Part shown: one piece after another, positions 17,218 to 24,678 of the stretch
Position numbering within the stretch: the first letter of the stretch is position 1
Layout of the letters: the number at the start of each line of letters is the position of its first letter
NCBI GenBank assembly: GCA_964433875.1
Contig: CAYSSO010000003.1
Span: 1 to 64,000 of the forward strand
Reading direction: 5' to 3'
Source of the DNA: Athalassotoga sp964433875
GTDB taxonomy: Bacteria > Thermotogota > Thermotogae > Mesoaciditogales > Mesoaciditogaceae
DNA length: 64,000 bases
Notes under the pieces: model-generated
The model's database searches: none
Seen by the model: only the letters and a program-made list of their open reading frames with translations
Told to the model about the DNA's origin: nothing
Program-made: the position numbers and the translations under genes

Positions 17218-18527
17218 CTTTAATGGAGAAGATCGTTTCGAGAAAAGCAACGGTAGGCGTTTTGGGGCTTGGATATGTTGGACTTCCACTCGCCGTTGAA
17301 AAGGCAAAGGCCGGTTTTAACGTTATTGGTTTTGATATACAAAAGAACAAAGTGGATATGGTAAATGCCGGTCATAATTACATAGGAGATGTTGTCGACT
17401 CAGATCTTGAAAAACTTGTAAAGGAGAAAAAATTAAGAGCGACAACGGATTACGACGAAATAAACAATTGCGATGTCATAACGATATGCGTACCGACGCC
17501 TCTCGACAAGTTCAAGCAGCCCGATTTAACTTACATAGTCGAAAGTACAAAGGAGATAAAGAAACGCCTTCACAAAAATATGCTTGTGACGCTCGAGTCA
17601 ACCACTTATCCGGGTACAACGAATGAAGTTGTCCTTCCGATACTTGAAGAAACAGGCCTTAAGGTTGGAAAGGATTTTTTCCTCGCTTTCAGTCCTGAAC
17701 GTGTGGATCCCGGAAACCTAATTTACAAGACTAAAAACACTCCAAAGATCGTCGGAGGGGTTACTCCGGAATGTACTAAACACGCCAAGGCGATGTATGA
17801 GGCCATATTGGATGCTCCGGTCAAAGTTGTGTCTTCACCGCGCGAGGCGGAGATGGCCAAAATCCTTGAGAATACATTCAGAATAGTCAACATCGCGCTT
17901 GCAAATGAGATGGCGCTTGTTTCACACAGAATGGGTATAAATTACTGGGAAGTCATCGATGCGGCCGCGACAAAACCTTTTGGATTTATGCCATTTTATC
18001 CGGGCCCCGGTGTTGGAGGGCACTGCATACCTATAGACCCGTTTTATCTGACTTATAAAGCGAGAGAATACGATTACCACACAAGATTGATAGAACTGGC
18101 TGGAGAGATCAACGATTCCATGTCCGAATACGTTGTAGAAAGGCTTTCAGATCTTTTAAACGATAGGAAAAAATGCATGAATGGATCGAAAATCCTCGTT
18201 ATGGGTGTTGCGTACAAAGGAGACATAGATGACATAAGAGAATCCCCGGCGCTTAAGGTTATAGAGCATCTCGAAAAGAAAGAATCCGTTGTGATATACC
18301 ATGATCCTTACGTATCGAGTTTTGTATACAACAATAAAAAGTACACGAGTGTGCCTATAACAAAGGAACTTTTGAATTCGGTCGACAGTGTGATAATAAC
18401 GACAGCACACAAAAAGCGCGTCGATTATAAATTCCTAATAGAAAATGCGCCTCTTGTCTTTGACACAAAGAACGTAACAAAAGACACCGTTCCCGAAGGG
18501 AAATATCCGAATCTTTACATTTTATAA
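17214..18527 (+). CDS. UDP-N-acetylglucosamine 6-dehydrogenase-like (WbpA family)
   Basis: 437 residues. UDP-glucose/GDP-mannose dehydrogenase family: NAD site VLGLGYVGLPLA at residues 14-25, ESTTYPGTT, FSPERVDPGN, and catalytic Cys in GPGVGGHCIPIDPFYL. The sequence is closer to the UDP-HexNAc dehydrogenases (WbpA/TviB type) than to UDP-glucose dehydrogenase. It oxidises C6 of the sugar to a carboxylate in two NAD steps. Coupled to the aminotransferase gene upstream; GGAGGAAAAATT precedes the ATG. Confidence 0.9.
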   Translation: MTLMEKIVSRKATVGVLGLGYVGLPLAVEKAKAGFNVIGFDIQKNKVDMVNAGHNYIGDVVDSDLEKLVKEKKLRATTDYDEINNCDVITICVPTPLDKFKQPDLTYIVESTKEIKKRLHKNMLVTLESTTYPGTTNEVVLPILEETGLKVGKDFFLAFSPERVDPGNLIYKTKNTPKIVGGVTPECTKHAKAMYEAILDAPVKVVSSPREAEMAKILENTFRIVNIALANEMALVSHRMGINYWEVIDAAATKPFGFMPFYPGPGVGGHCIPIDPFYLTYKAREYDYHTRLIELAGEINDSMSEYVVERLSDLLNDRKKCMNGSKILVMGVAYKGDIDDIRESPALKVIEHLEKKESVVIYHDPYVSSFVYNNKKYTSVPITKELLNSVDSVIITTAHKKRVDYKFLIENAPLVFDTKNVTKDTVPEGKYPNLYIL

Positions 18528-18536
18528 GGTGAGATT

Positions 18537-19613
18537 ATGAAATTAAAAGGTGGTCTTATTGGCTGTGGAAGAATAGGAACCCAAAAGCATCTTGAGGCAG
18601 CCATCAAAAACTCTGAGATCTTCGAATTCGAAACCGTCTGTGATCCGGTTTTGGAGAGGGCTGAAAACGCTGCCACGATACTTGAAAAAGCAGGGCTGAA
18701 AAGGCCTAAAGTTTACACCGATTATAGAAAAATGCTCGACGAAAAACTCGATTTCGTTGCCGTAGCAACGGAGTCAGGAAAGCACAAAGATATAACAATA
18801 GACGCTTTAAAGTCTGGAAAGCATGTCCTTGTCGAAAAACCGATGGCTCTGTCAATAAAAGATGCGAAGGAAATGTGTGATACCGCTAAAGATCGAAATT
18901 TAAACCTCGGTGTTTGCTTTCAAAACAGATTCAATCCGGCCGTCCAAGAATTGAGAAAGAAGATCGAAAGTGGCGCTTTTGGAAGGTTATTTCACGCTCA
19001 CATAGCGGTAAGATGGAATAGAAATAAGGCATACTACGATCAGGCGCCATGGAGAGGGACATGGGCAATGGACGGCGGTGTGCTTTCAAATCAATCAACG
19101 CACGGTATAGATCTTCTTCAATGGATGCTTGGAGGCGAGATGAAAGAAGTTTATGGCTACATCGTGAATCTTAACCATCCTTACATAGAGGCAGAAGATC
19201 TTGGAACGGGCATTGTCAAATTCAAAAACGGATCTGTCGGGATCGTCGAAGGAACCTCCAACGTTTATCCGCGAAATCTCGAAGAGGTTTTCTCGATCTT
19301 CGGAGAACGAGGAACGGTTGTCATAGGTGGCATTGCGACGAACAGAATTCTTACTTGGAGATTCGAAAATGAAGAACGACATCCTTTTATGGATTTACCG
19401 GATCCCGAGACGGTTTACGGATCTGGACATATACCCCTTTACAAAGATTTCGTCGATTCGATAAAGAATGGACATCCTCCTTACATCACCGGTGAAGAGG
19501 GAATGAAGGCGCTCGAGATAATTCTCGGTATCTATCAATCCTCTCTTTACGGGCGACCGGTGAGTTTCCCAATAGACTTTTCAACAAATCTCATGTCCCC
19601 CCTTCGAAGGTAA
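18537..19613 (+). CDS. Gfo/Idh/MocA-family oxidoreductase (WbpB-like)
   Basis: 358 residues. Rossmann motif GLIGCGRIG at the N-terminus, GKHVLVEKPMALS, and the substrate-side motif GGVLSNQSTHGIDLLQWMLG seen in WbpB-type 3-dehydrogenases. In the WbpABE route it oxidises C3 of UDP-GlcNAcA before transamination. It follows the WbpA-like gene by 9 bp and ends at a strong terminator. N-acetyltransferase (WbpD) and epimerase (WbpI) genes are not in the window. Confidence 0.85.
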   Translation: MKLKGGLIGCGRIGTQKHLEAAIKNSEIFEFETVCDPVLERAENAATILEKAGLKRPKVYTDYRKMLDEKLDFVAVATESGKHKDITIDALKSGKHVLVEKPMALSIKDAKEMCDTAKDRNLNLGVCFQNRFNPAVQELRKKIESGAFGRLFHAHIAVRWNRNKAYYDQAPWRGTWAMDGGVLSNQSTHGIDLLQWMLGGEMKEVYGYIVNLNHPYIEAEDLGTGIVKFKNGSVGIVEGTSNVYPRNLEEVFSIFGERGTVVIGGIATNRILTWRFENEERHPFMDLPDPETVYGSGHIPLYKDFVDSIKNGHPPYITGEEGMKALEIILGIYQSSLYGRPVSFPIDFSTNLMSPLRR

Positions 19614-19643
19614 GAAGCACGGTTATTCCGTGCTTCTTTTTTA
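19613..19643 (+). terminator. Rho-independent terminator of the nucleotide-sugar operon
   Basis: AGAAGCACGG (19613-19622), loop TTATT, CCGTGCTTCT (19628-19637), then T to 19642. A perfect 10-bp stem starting in the stop codon of the last gene. Confidence 0.92.
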
Positions 19644-19658
19644 TTTGGAGAGATAAAA

Positions 19659-20234
19659 ATGATCGATAAAATAATTGAATTTGCAAAGAAAAAGATGGAA
19701 GGATCCCATGATTTTGACCACGTCTTAAGGGTGGTAAGATTTTGTGAAATGATAGGACAAGATGAAAATGCAAGGATGGATATCTTAATCCCGGCCGCCT
19801 ATCTTCACGATATTGCAAGGCCACTCGAGGAAAAAGATGGATCGGTAGATCATGCAAAGGCAGGATCCGAGATAGCGATTGATTTTCTAAAGCGCATCGG
19901 GTATCCTCACGTCGATGAAATATCCTATGCCATATCTGTTCATAGATTTTCAAAGGGCCTCATTCCACAAACTCTCGAGGCGAAGGTTTTGCAGGATGCA
20001 GACAGGCTCGATGCCATTGGCGCAATTGGAATATACAGAACTATAATGTATTCAGCGCTTAACGGCAGGAGTGTCGAAGAAACGATCGCGCATTTTGAGA
20101 ATAAAATCTTAAAAATCAAAGATTTGATGTACACCGACACGGCAAAAAAGATAGCCGAAAAACGTCATCAAATAGTCTTCGAATTCGTCAGATCCCTTAA
20201 AGAAGATCTTATGCAAACTGGGAAACAAATTTGA
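19659..20234 (+). CDS. HD-superfamily phosphohydrolase (YedJ-like)
   Basis: 191 residues. Metal-dependent HD domain: SHDFDHVLRV (first His), AAYLHDIAR (the HD pair, about residue 50), and DADRLDAIGAIG with the distal Asp. Such proteins hydrolyse phosphate esters of nucleotides or similar molecules; the substrate is unknown. GGAGAG precedes the ATG. The 3' end overlaps the convergent glnQ-like gene by 26 bp. Confidence 0.85.
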   Translation: MIDKIIEFAKKKMEGSHDFDHVLRVVRFCEMIGQDENARMDILIPAAYLHDIARPLEEKDGSVDHAKAGSEIAIDFLKRIGYPHVDEISYAISVHRFSKGLIPQTLEAKVLQDADRLDAIGAIGIYRTIMYSALNGRSVEETIAHFENKILKIKDLMYTDTAKKIAEKRHQIVFEFVRSLKEDLMQTGKQI

Positions 20235-20940
20235 CTGCCTGAGGCGTTTTTGGCGTTTTGAAAAATTCGTGTGGTGTCGCGTCTTCGAGTATATATCCGT
20301 TACTCATAAACAGGATTCTATCGGAGACCTCTTTCGCAAATCTCATCTCGTGGGTGACTATTATCATCGTCACACCCTTTGAGGCGAGTTCTTTCATGAC
20401 ATTTAAGACTTCAACTGTCATTTCGGGATCAAGGGCCGACGTAGGCTCATCGAAAAGGATCAGATCCGGCTCCATAGCCATGGCACGGGCAATCGCAACT
20501 CTTTGTTGTTGCCCACCTGATAACTGTGAAGGGTAACTGTTTAATTTTTCTCCAAGTACTACGCGCTCAAGCCATAATGTCGCGATCTCTTTGGATCTGT
20601 TCTTTTCGATCTTTTTTATCTTGATCAGAGGATACATTACATTTTTGAGTGCATTCATATGTGGAAAAAGATTATAACTTTGCGAAACAAAGGCCATTTT
20701 CATTCTTGCCGCCCTTACAGTTAAAGGATCTGAAGTGAGCAATTGACCTTTGAAAAAGATTTTGCCAGAATCGTACTTTTCCAAAAAATTTATGCTTCTT
20801 AGAAGCGTAGACTTCCCTGTTCCCGAAGGGCCCATTATAACAACGACCTCTCTCTCTTTAACACTCATAGAGATATCTTTGAGTACCACATTTTCTCCAA
20901 AAGATTTTTTTAGATTTTCTATTCTGAGTATCTCATTCAA
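20209..20940 (-). CDS. Polar amino-acid ABC transporter ATP-binding protein (GlnQ type)
   Basis: 243 residues. Walker A GPSGTGKST, FVSQSYNLFPHM (Q-loop), LSGGQQQRVAIARA, Walker B LILFDEPTSALDPE, VTHEMRF. The FEKP-type ending KTPQAVKFVSQF is typical of the GlnQ/HisP family. It begins with TTG overlapping the permease stop codon, the tight coupling usual in these operons. Part of a permease/binding-protein/ATPase unit at 20209-22450. Confidence 0.92.
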   Translation of the reverse strand: MNEILRIENLKKSFGENVVLKDISMSVKEREVVVIMGPSGTGKSTLLRSINFLEKYDSGKIFFKGQLLTSDPLTVRAARMKMAFVSQSYNLFPHMNALKNVMYPLIKIKKIEKNRSKEIATLWLERVVLGEKLNSYPSQLSGGQQQRVAIARAMAMEPDLILFDEPTSALDPEMTVEVLNVMKELASKGVTMIIVTHEMRFAKEVSDRILFMSNGYILEDATPHEFFKTPKTPQAVKFVSQFA

Positions 20941-21664
20941 GGTATTGCAAACCTCCTCTCGATTATTTTGCTCACAAAACTTAAAACGTAAGTGAGAGTA
21001 AAGTACATTAACGCCACGGTTATATAACTTTCAAATGATGCGAGAGCCATCGTTGCGACCTCATTTCCCCTTTGAGTCAATTCTTCTATCGCTATTACAG
21101 AGGCAAGAGAACTATCTTTTATAAGGCTTATAAATTGGCCAGTCAGTGAAGGAAGGGCATTTCTGAAGGCCTGTGGAAGGATTATATCGAAGAATTTCTG
21201 GCTTTCACTAAGTCCGAGTGCGTCTGCGGTTTCAAATTGCGCTTTCGGAATTGACTGGATTCCGCCCCTTATTATTTCAACTATGTACGCTCCCTCAAAT
21301 GTTGAAAGGGCTATTACGGCGGCCCAAAATCTTGGAAAATCGAATATCGTACCTATTCCGTAATAAACGAGAAGTATTATCACAAGCAGGGGGATATTTC
21401 TGAAAATGGTAACGTAAACGCCGGCAAGGTCTCTAAGAGTTTCGTTTTTTGAAACCCTTGCTATGCCTCCAAAGACTCCTATTACAAAAGAAAGTAAAAT
21501 ATTGAAATTTCAAGAGTTATAACCATTCCCATAAGGTAAAGCTTTATATAATCAAAGGGTACTATATTCCAGTGAAATGGGTATTGCAATGAAATAAGAT
21601 AATACATCACTCCAAAGGCCGCGATCAATATGATCGCGGTAGAGAATTTTCCAATCCATCTCAT
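20937..21664 (-). CDS. Polar amino-acid ABC transporter permease (HisM/GlnP type), frame broken
   Basis: Two open frames make one permease: 21664-21482 gives MRWIGKFSTAII...MVITLEISI and the -1 frame continues LLSFVIGVFGG...RRFAIP to 20937, including the EAA loop ALGLSESQKFFDIILPQAFRN. The span is 728 bp, one base short of 243 codons. The break lies in AATATTTTAC near 21494-21505; one extra T in the T run restores the protein. A sequence error is likelier than a real mutation, because everything else is intact. AGGTGAT precedes the ATG. Confidence 0.85.
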
Positions 21665-21673
21665 TCAAATCAC

Positions 21674-22450
21674 CTACGAATTGGGTTTGTAGTTTACGAA
21701 CCATTTGTTGTAAAGTTCCTGCCATTGGCCACTTGCCTTTATGTATGTTATAAAAGTGTTTATCCAGTTAAGGAGTTCCTGTTCATTCTTTTTTATCGCT
21801 ATTCCATAATTTTCGTTTGTAAGTGTTTCATCTATTGTGGCAAGTTGATTATACTTTTCTATCATATATCCGACATAGGTAGAATCTGCAACGGCGATAT
21901 CGGCCTTTTTCATGGCAACCTGCAATGCGGCCTCGTCCATCGTGTTGAATTCAAGTATTTTTGCGTTTGGAAAGATCTTCTTTGCCGCATCTTCGCCCGT
22001 CGTCCCGATTTCAACTGCTATGGTTAGATTTTTCTGATCCTGAAGGCTTTTAACGGTTGGATTGGTGTAAACTGATTTGTTGTAGAGGATCTTTTGGCCT
22101 ATGGTAAAGTAAGGAATCGAAAAATCAACCATTAGCGCCCGTTTGGGAGTTATTGTCATTGCCGATATTATCATGTCGAACTTTCCAGAGACAAGGGATG
22201 GAAGAATTCCAGACCATTGCGTTGGAACTATCCTTAGTTTAACCCCGAGTTCATTTGCCATCAATTGGGCCATATCAACGTCAAATCCAACGTAATTACC
22301 ATTTGGATCGACCCCTTCAAACGGCATGTAATGCACGTCCATTCCCACCGTTAGATAACCCGAAGAGATTATCCTGTCAAGCGCGTCTGCCCCTACCACC
22401 ATCGTTAGAATTGCGAGAGAAAGCGCAAATAACGTGAAAACTTTACTCAT
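21674..22450 (-). CDS. Polar amino-acid ABC transporter substrate-binding protein
   Basis: 258 residues from ATG 22450, preceded by GGGAGGTG; an upstream in-frame ATG (22495) would lie in the terminator hairpin of the leader. Signal peptide MSKVFTLFALSLAILTMVVGADA, then the type-3 solute-binding fold: GYLTVGMDVHYMPFEG, GFDVDMA, DMIISAMTITPKRA, the site for the amino-acid headgroup (the Arg). It binds an amino acid outside the membrane and hands it to the permease. The specific substrate is unknown; a leader with attenuator precedes it. Confidence 0.92.
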   Translation of the reverse strand: MSKVFTLFALSLAILTMVVGADALDRIISSGYLTVGMDVHYMPFEGVDPNGNYVGFDVDMAQLMANELGVKLRIVPTQWSGILPSLVSGKFDMIISAMTITPKRALMVDFSIPYFTIGQKILYNKSVYTNPTVKSLQDQKNLTIAVEIGTTGEDAAKKIFPNAKILEFNTMDEAALQVAMKKADIAVADSTYVGYMIEKYNQLATIDETLTNENYGIAIKKNEQELLNWINTFITYIKASGQWQELYNKWFVNYKPNS

Positions 22451-22481
22451 ACAACACCTCCCTAAGAGATTTTTTGAATAT

Positions 22482-22512
22482 AAAAAAGGCCACATCTTAC
22501 TTTGATGTGGCC
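22482..22512 (-). terminator. Attenuator-like terminator in the 5' leader of the amino-acid transporter
   Basis: On the - strand GGCCACATC (22512-22504), 7-nt loop, GATGTGGCC (22496-22488), then six T (22487-22482), only 32 nt before the start codon of the binding-protein gene. A full terminator ahead of the first gene implies regulated readthrough. Confidence 0.88.
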
Positions 22513-22572
22513 CGGTGAAACCTTCTCACGCACGATCAAGAAGCCGCTTCACCGGGCGGTTGCTTGACGTGC
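22511..22572 (-). ncRNA. Structured leader RNA, possible riboswitch or attenuator, family not recognised
   Basis: Read 5' to 3' on the - strand: GCACGTCAAG (22572-22563) pairs with CTTGATCGTGC (22540-22530; one bulged base). Inside, CCGC (22559-22556) pairs with GCGG (22547-22544). The enclosed loop is complementary to CCCGGTGAA/TTCACCGGG: 22556-22548 pairs with 22519-22511, a 9-bp pseudoknot whose 3' strand touches the terminator stem by 2 nt. It does not match the SAM, lysine, glycine, glutamine, T-box or TPP patterns that I know. Pairings are direct complementarity; regulation is inferred. Confidence 0.6.
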
Positions 22573-22604
22573 TTTCTATTTTCAATTACTGAAGATCTTT
22601 TCAC
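22536..22604 (-). CDS. Possible 22-codon leader peptide
   Basis: GTG at 22604 follows GGGGGAAAT, and the frame reads (M)KRSSVIENRKHVKQPPGEAAS before TGA. Six of 22 residues are Lys, Arg or His. Translation would run through the 5' half of the structured leader, so ribosome position could decide between folds, as in classical amino-acid attenuation. It may also be a chance frame. Confidence 0.3.
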   Translation of the reverse strand: MKRSSVIENRKHVKQPPGEAAS

Positions 22605-22633
22605 ATTTCCCCCTTGACCTAAGATTTTGAAAT

Positions 22634-22663
22634 ATCTTATCATTGATATTTGTTCAATGTCAA
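22634..22663 (-). promoter_or_regulatory. Promoter of the amino-acid transporter operon
   Basis: On the - strand TTGACA (22663-22658), 18-bp spacer, TAAGAT (22639-22634). Transcription would start near 22627, giving a leader of about 177 nt before the binding-protein gene. Confidence 0.7.
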
Positions 22664-22933
22664 TTAACATATGATTAAATTTTGTTTGCTTATTTTTTAT
22701 GCGGCAAATTTAAACAAATATCATTGTGATACAACCGCGTGTAGATTGCGTGTAAGTTGTGGCTTGTGGCAGGTGATAAAAACAGAGATTAGAGTTTAGA
22801 TATTAGAGAAAATCCATGATACGTAATGCGTGATCTGTAATCAGAAAAGTTTTTACTACTCACCTTTCACTACTCACTCTTTACTTTTCTATTTTATTAT
22901 ATGCACACACACTACTTCTCGCGATCTCTTCTA
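22664..22933. other. AT-rich intergenic region with short degenerate repeats
   Basis: No gene is supported here. Short repeated words are visible: ATTAGAG-TTTAGAT-ATTAGAG at about 22789-22814, and CTACTCAC-like copies at about 22855-22882 (TACTACTCACC, CACTACTCACT). With the leader and promoters it forms the largest coding-free stretch of the window (22451-22973). Confidence 0.5.
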
Positions 22934-22942
22934 TGTTATAAT
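22934..22942 (+). promoter_or_regulatory. Extended -10 promoter for the tilS-ftsH run
   Basis: TGT followed by TATAAT (22937-22942) gives an extended -10 element; no good -35 lies 17 bp upstream. It sits 31 bp before the TTG start of the coiled-coil gene. Confidence 0.6.
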
Positions 22943-22973
22943 ATAATGAATTAACATTGAGGAGGTCTTAAAG

Positions 22974-23297
22974 TTGGAAGTAGAGGAGACCCTAAAAGAA
23001 CTCATTTTTTCAGAAAAAGATGCGCGTGCAATCGTTGATAATGCAAGAGAAAAGGCAAAAAGGATATTGTCAAAGGCAAATGAAGATGGAGAATCTTTGC
23101 TCGAAAGCAAGAGATCGGAAGCAAAAAAGGTTGCCGCAGAGATGATCCAAAAAGCCGAGGAAGAAGCGCAGGCAAAATCAAAAGAGACAATTCAAAAAGC
23201 CTTGAATTCAGTCGAAAATCTTAAAAGACAGTATGCCATGATAAGGGAAGATTTCATTTCTGATTTCGTTAAAAAATCTTTGAATTTAAAGGTTTGA
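22974..23297 (+). CDS. Small coiled-coil protein resembling V/A-type ATPase peripheral-stalk subunits
   Basis: 107 residues from TTG 22974, with GAGGAGG 7 nt upstream. Almost entirely charged helix with heptads (ARAIVDNAREKAKRILSKANEDGESLLESKRSEAKKVAAEMIQKAEEEAQAKSKE), like the H or E stalk subunits of A/V-type ATP synthases. No ATPase genes are nearby, so it may be an unrelated coiled coil. It overlaps tilS by 4 bp and heads the tilS-ftsH transcript. Confidence 0.65.
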   Translation: MEVEETLKELIFSEKDARAIVDNAREKAKRILSKANEDGESLLESKRSEAKKVAAEMIQKAEEEAQAKSKETIQKALNSVENLKRQYAMIREDFISDFVKKSLNLKV

Positions 23298-24678
23298 ACT
23301 TGAGATTAGATGAATTTGAATACGATCTTTTGAAATTCGTAAAAAAAGAGTCTTTGATAAAAGATGGCGATTTTGTCATGTTAGCCGTCTCGGGCGGAGC
23401 CGATTCGATGGCTATGATGCACGCCTTTTCCAAAATAAAAGATCGTCTTAACGCTCATTTTCTTGTCGCACATCTAAATCACATGATAAGAAAGGAAGCC
23501 GAAATAGAAGGAAGGGGCGTCGAAAAATTCGCGAAGCAACTGGGCTTTGAATGTGTTGTTGAATCGAGAAATGTTCCAGAATATCTTAAAGATCATAAAG
23601 GCCTTTCAATTGAAGAAGGCGCGAGGATAGTAAGATACGACTTTTTCGAAACAGTCGCTTCNNNNNNNNNNATGGAATAAACAAAATAGCAACGGCGCAT
23701 CACCTTTCGGATCTGACCGAAAATTTCTTTCTGAGACTTTTTAGGGGAAGCGGCGTGGGCGGTCTTGTAGGAATGAGCCCAATAAGAGACAAATACATAA
23801 AGCCTTTTTTGATCTTTGATGAACAAAGAATAAGAAATTATGTTAAAATTTATAGAATACCTTTTTTTGAAGACAGAACCAACTTCGATACGAGATACTT
23901 GCGGAATAGAATAAGGCATATCTTAATTCCGGAAATAAAGAAAGACTTCTGTCCTCAAATCGAAAAAATGGTTTTTAACATTTCAAACATTCTCAAAATG
24001 TACCAGGATCACCTTGGGAAAGAAATATCTGAAAAGTTCGATCTCGATGCTGTAGATGGAAGGATATGTTTAAAACTCGAAAATTTAAGAAAAGAAGACG
24101 ATCTCATTCTTTCTGAACTTTTCAAAATGATTTTAAATGAGATGGGAATAGATATATCTAACAGGAAGATAGAGTCTTGTGTTAAGATTGCGAAGGAAAA
24201 TGGGTATCGTGAGTTAGACCTCGGACACGGTATTTACGTGGTAAAAGACAGGGATCTTTGTGTAGGCAAAAAGAAAGCGGATATTTTTTGGAGTCCATTA
24301 GAACTTTTTGTGCCGGGTGCTGTCCAAATAAAGGAATTATCTATTAAGATATATTCCAATTTTGAAGAGAGAGAGATAAATCTTGGAGACTCTAAAAATC
24401 GTGTAACGCTCGATGCCGAAAAGATAGTTTTTCCACTTGTGGTCAGGCCCGTAATGGATGAAAGAATAGTTCCATTCGGAATGAAGGAAGAGGTAAGGGT
24501 GAAAGACATTTTGAAAAAAAGAGGAGTTTCTGTCGGAATGAGAAGGATATTTCCTGTTGTTGCGCAAAAAGATGGTAAAATCATCTGGATAGTGGGAATA
24601 ACTTTTTCAGATGATCTAAAAGTTACAAAAGAAACGCGTAAAATTTTAACGTTAATACGGGAAGGAGGCGCTTTTTAA
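23294..24678 (+). CDS. tilS: tRNA(Ile)-lysidine synthetase, interrupted by an assembly gap
   Basis: PP-loop ATPase motif AVSGGADSMAMM (about residues 31-42), then ATAHHLSDLTENFFLRLFRGSG and the TilS linker and C-terminal domains. It converts C34 of tRNA-Ile(CAU) to lysidine so that AUA is read as Ile. Ten Ns (23662-23671) split it, and the frames before and after differ; the true gap should be 3k+2 bases (5, 8 or 11), so the N count is a placeholder. Start TTG 23294, or TTG 23300. The stop overlaps the ftsH start (TAATG). Confidence 0.9.
23662..23671. other. Assembly gap (10 N) inside tilS
   Basis: Ten undetermined bases between ...FFETVAS and (Y/H)GINKIATAHH of TilS. Ten is incompatible with an intact frame. 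Confidence 0.97.

Noticed and set aside
22482..22572. Known riboswitch (SAM, SAM/SAH, glycine, lysine, glutamine, T-box)
   Set aside because: GGCTTCTTG recalls part of the SAM/SAH motif, but the remaining conserved positions and gene context do not fit; T-box and S-box signatures are absent.
22855..22890. CRISPR-like repeats
   Set aside because: Repeated CTACTCAC words are too short and irregular, with no spacers and no cas genes.
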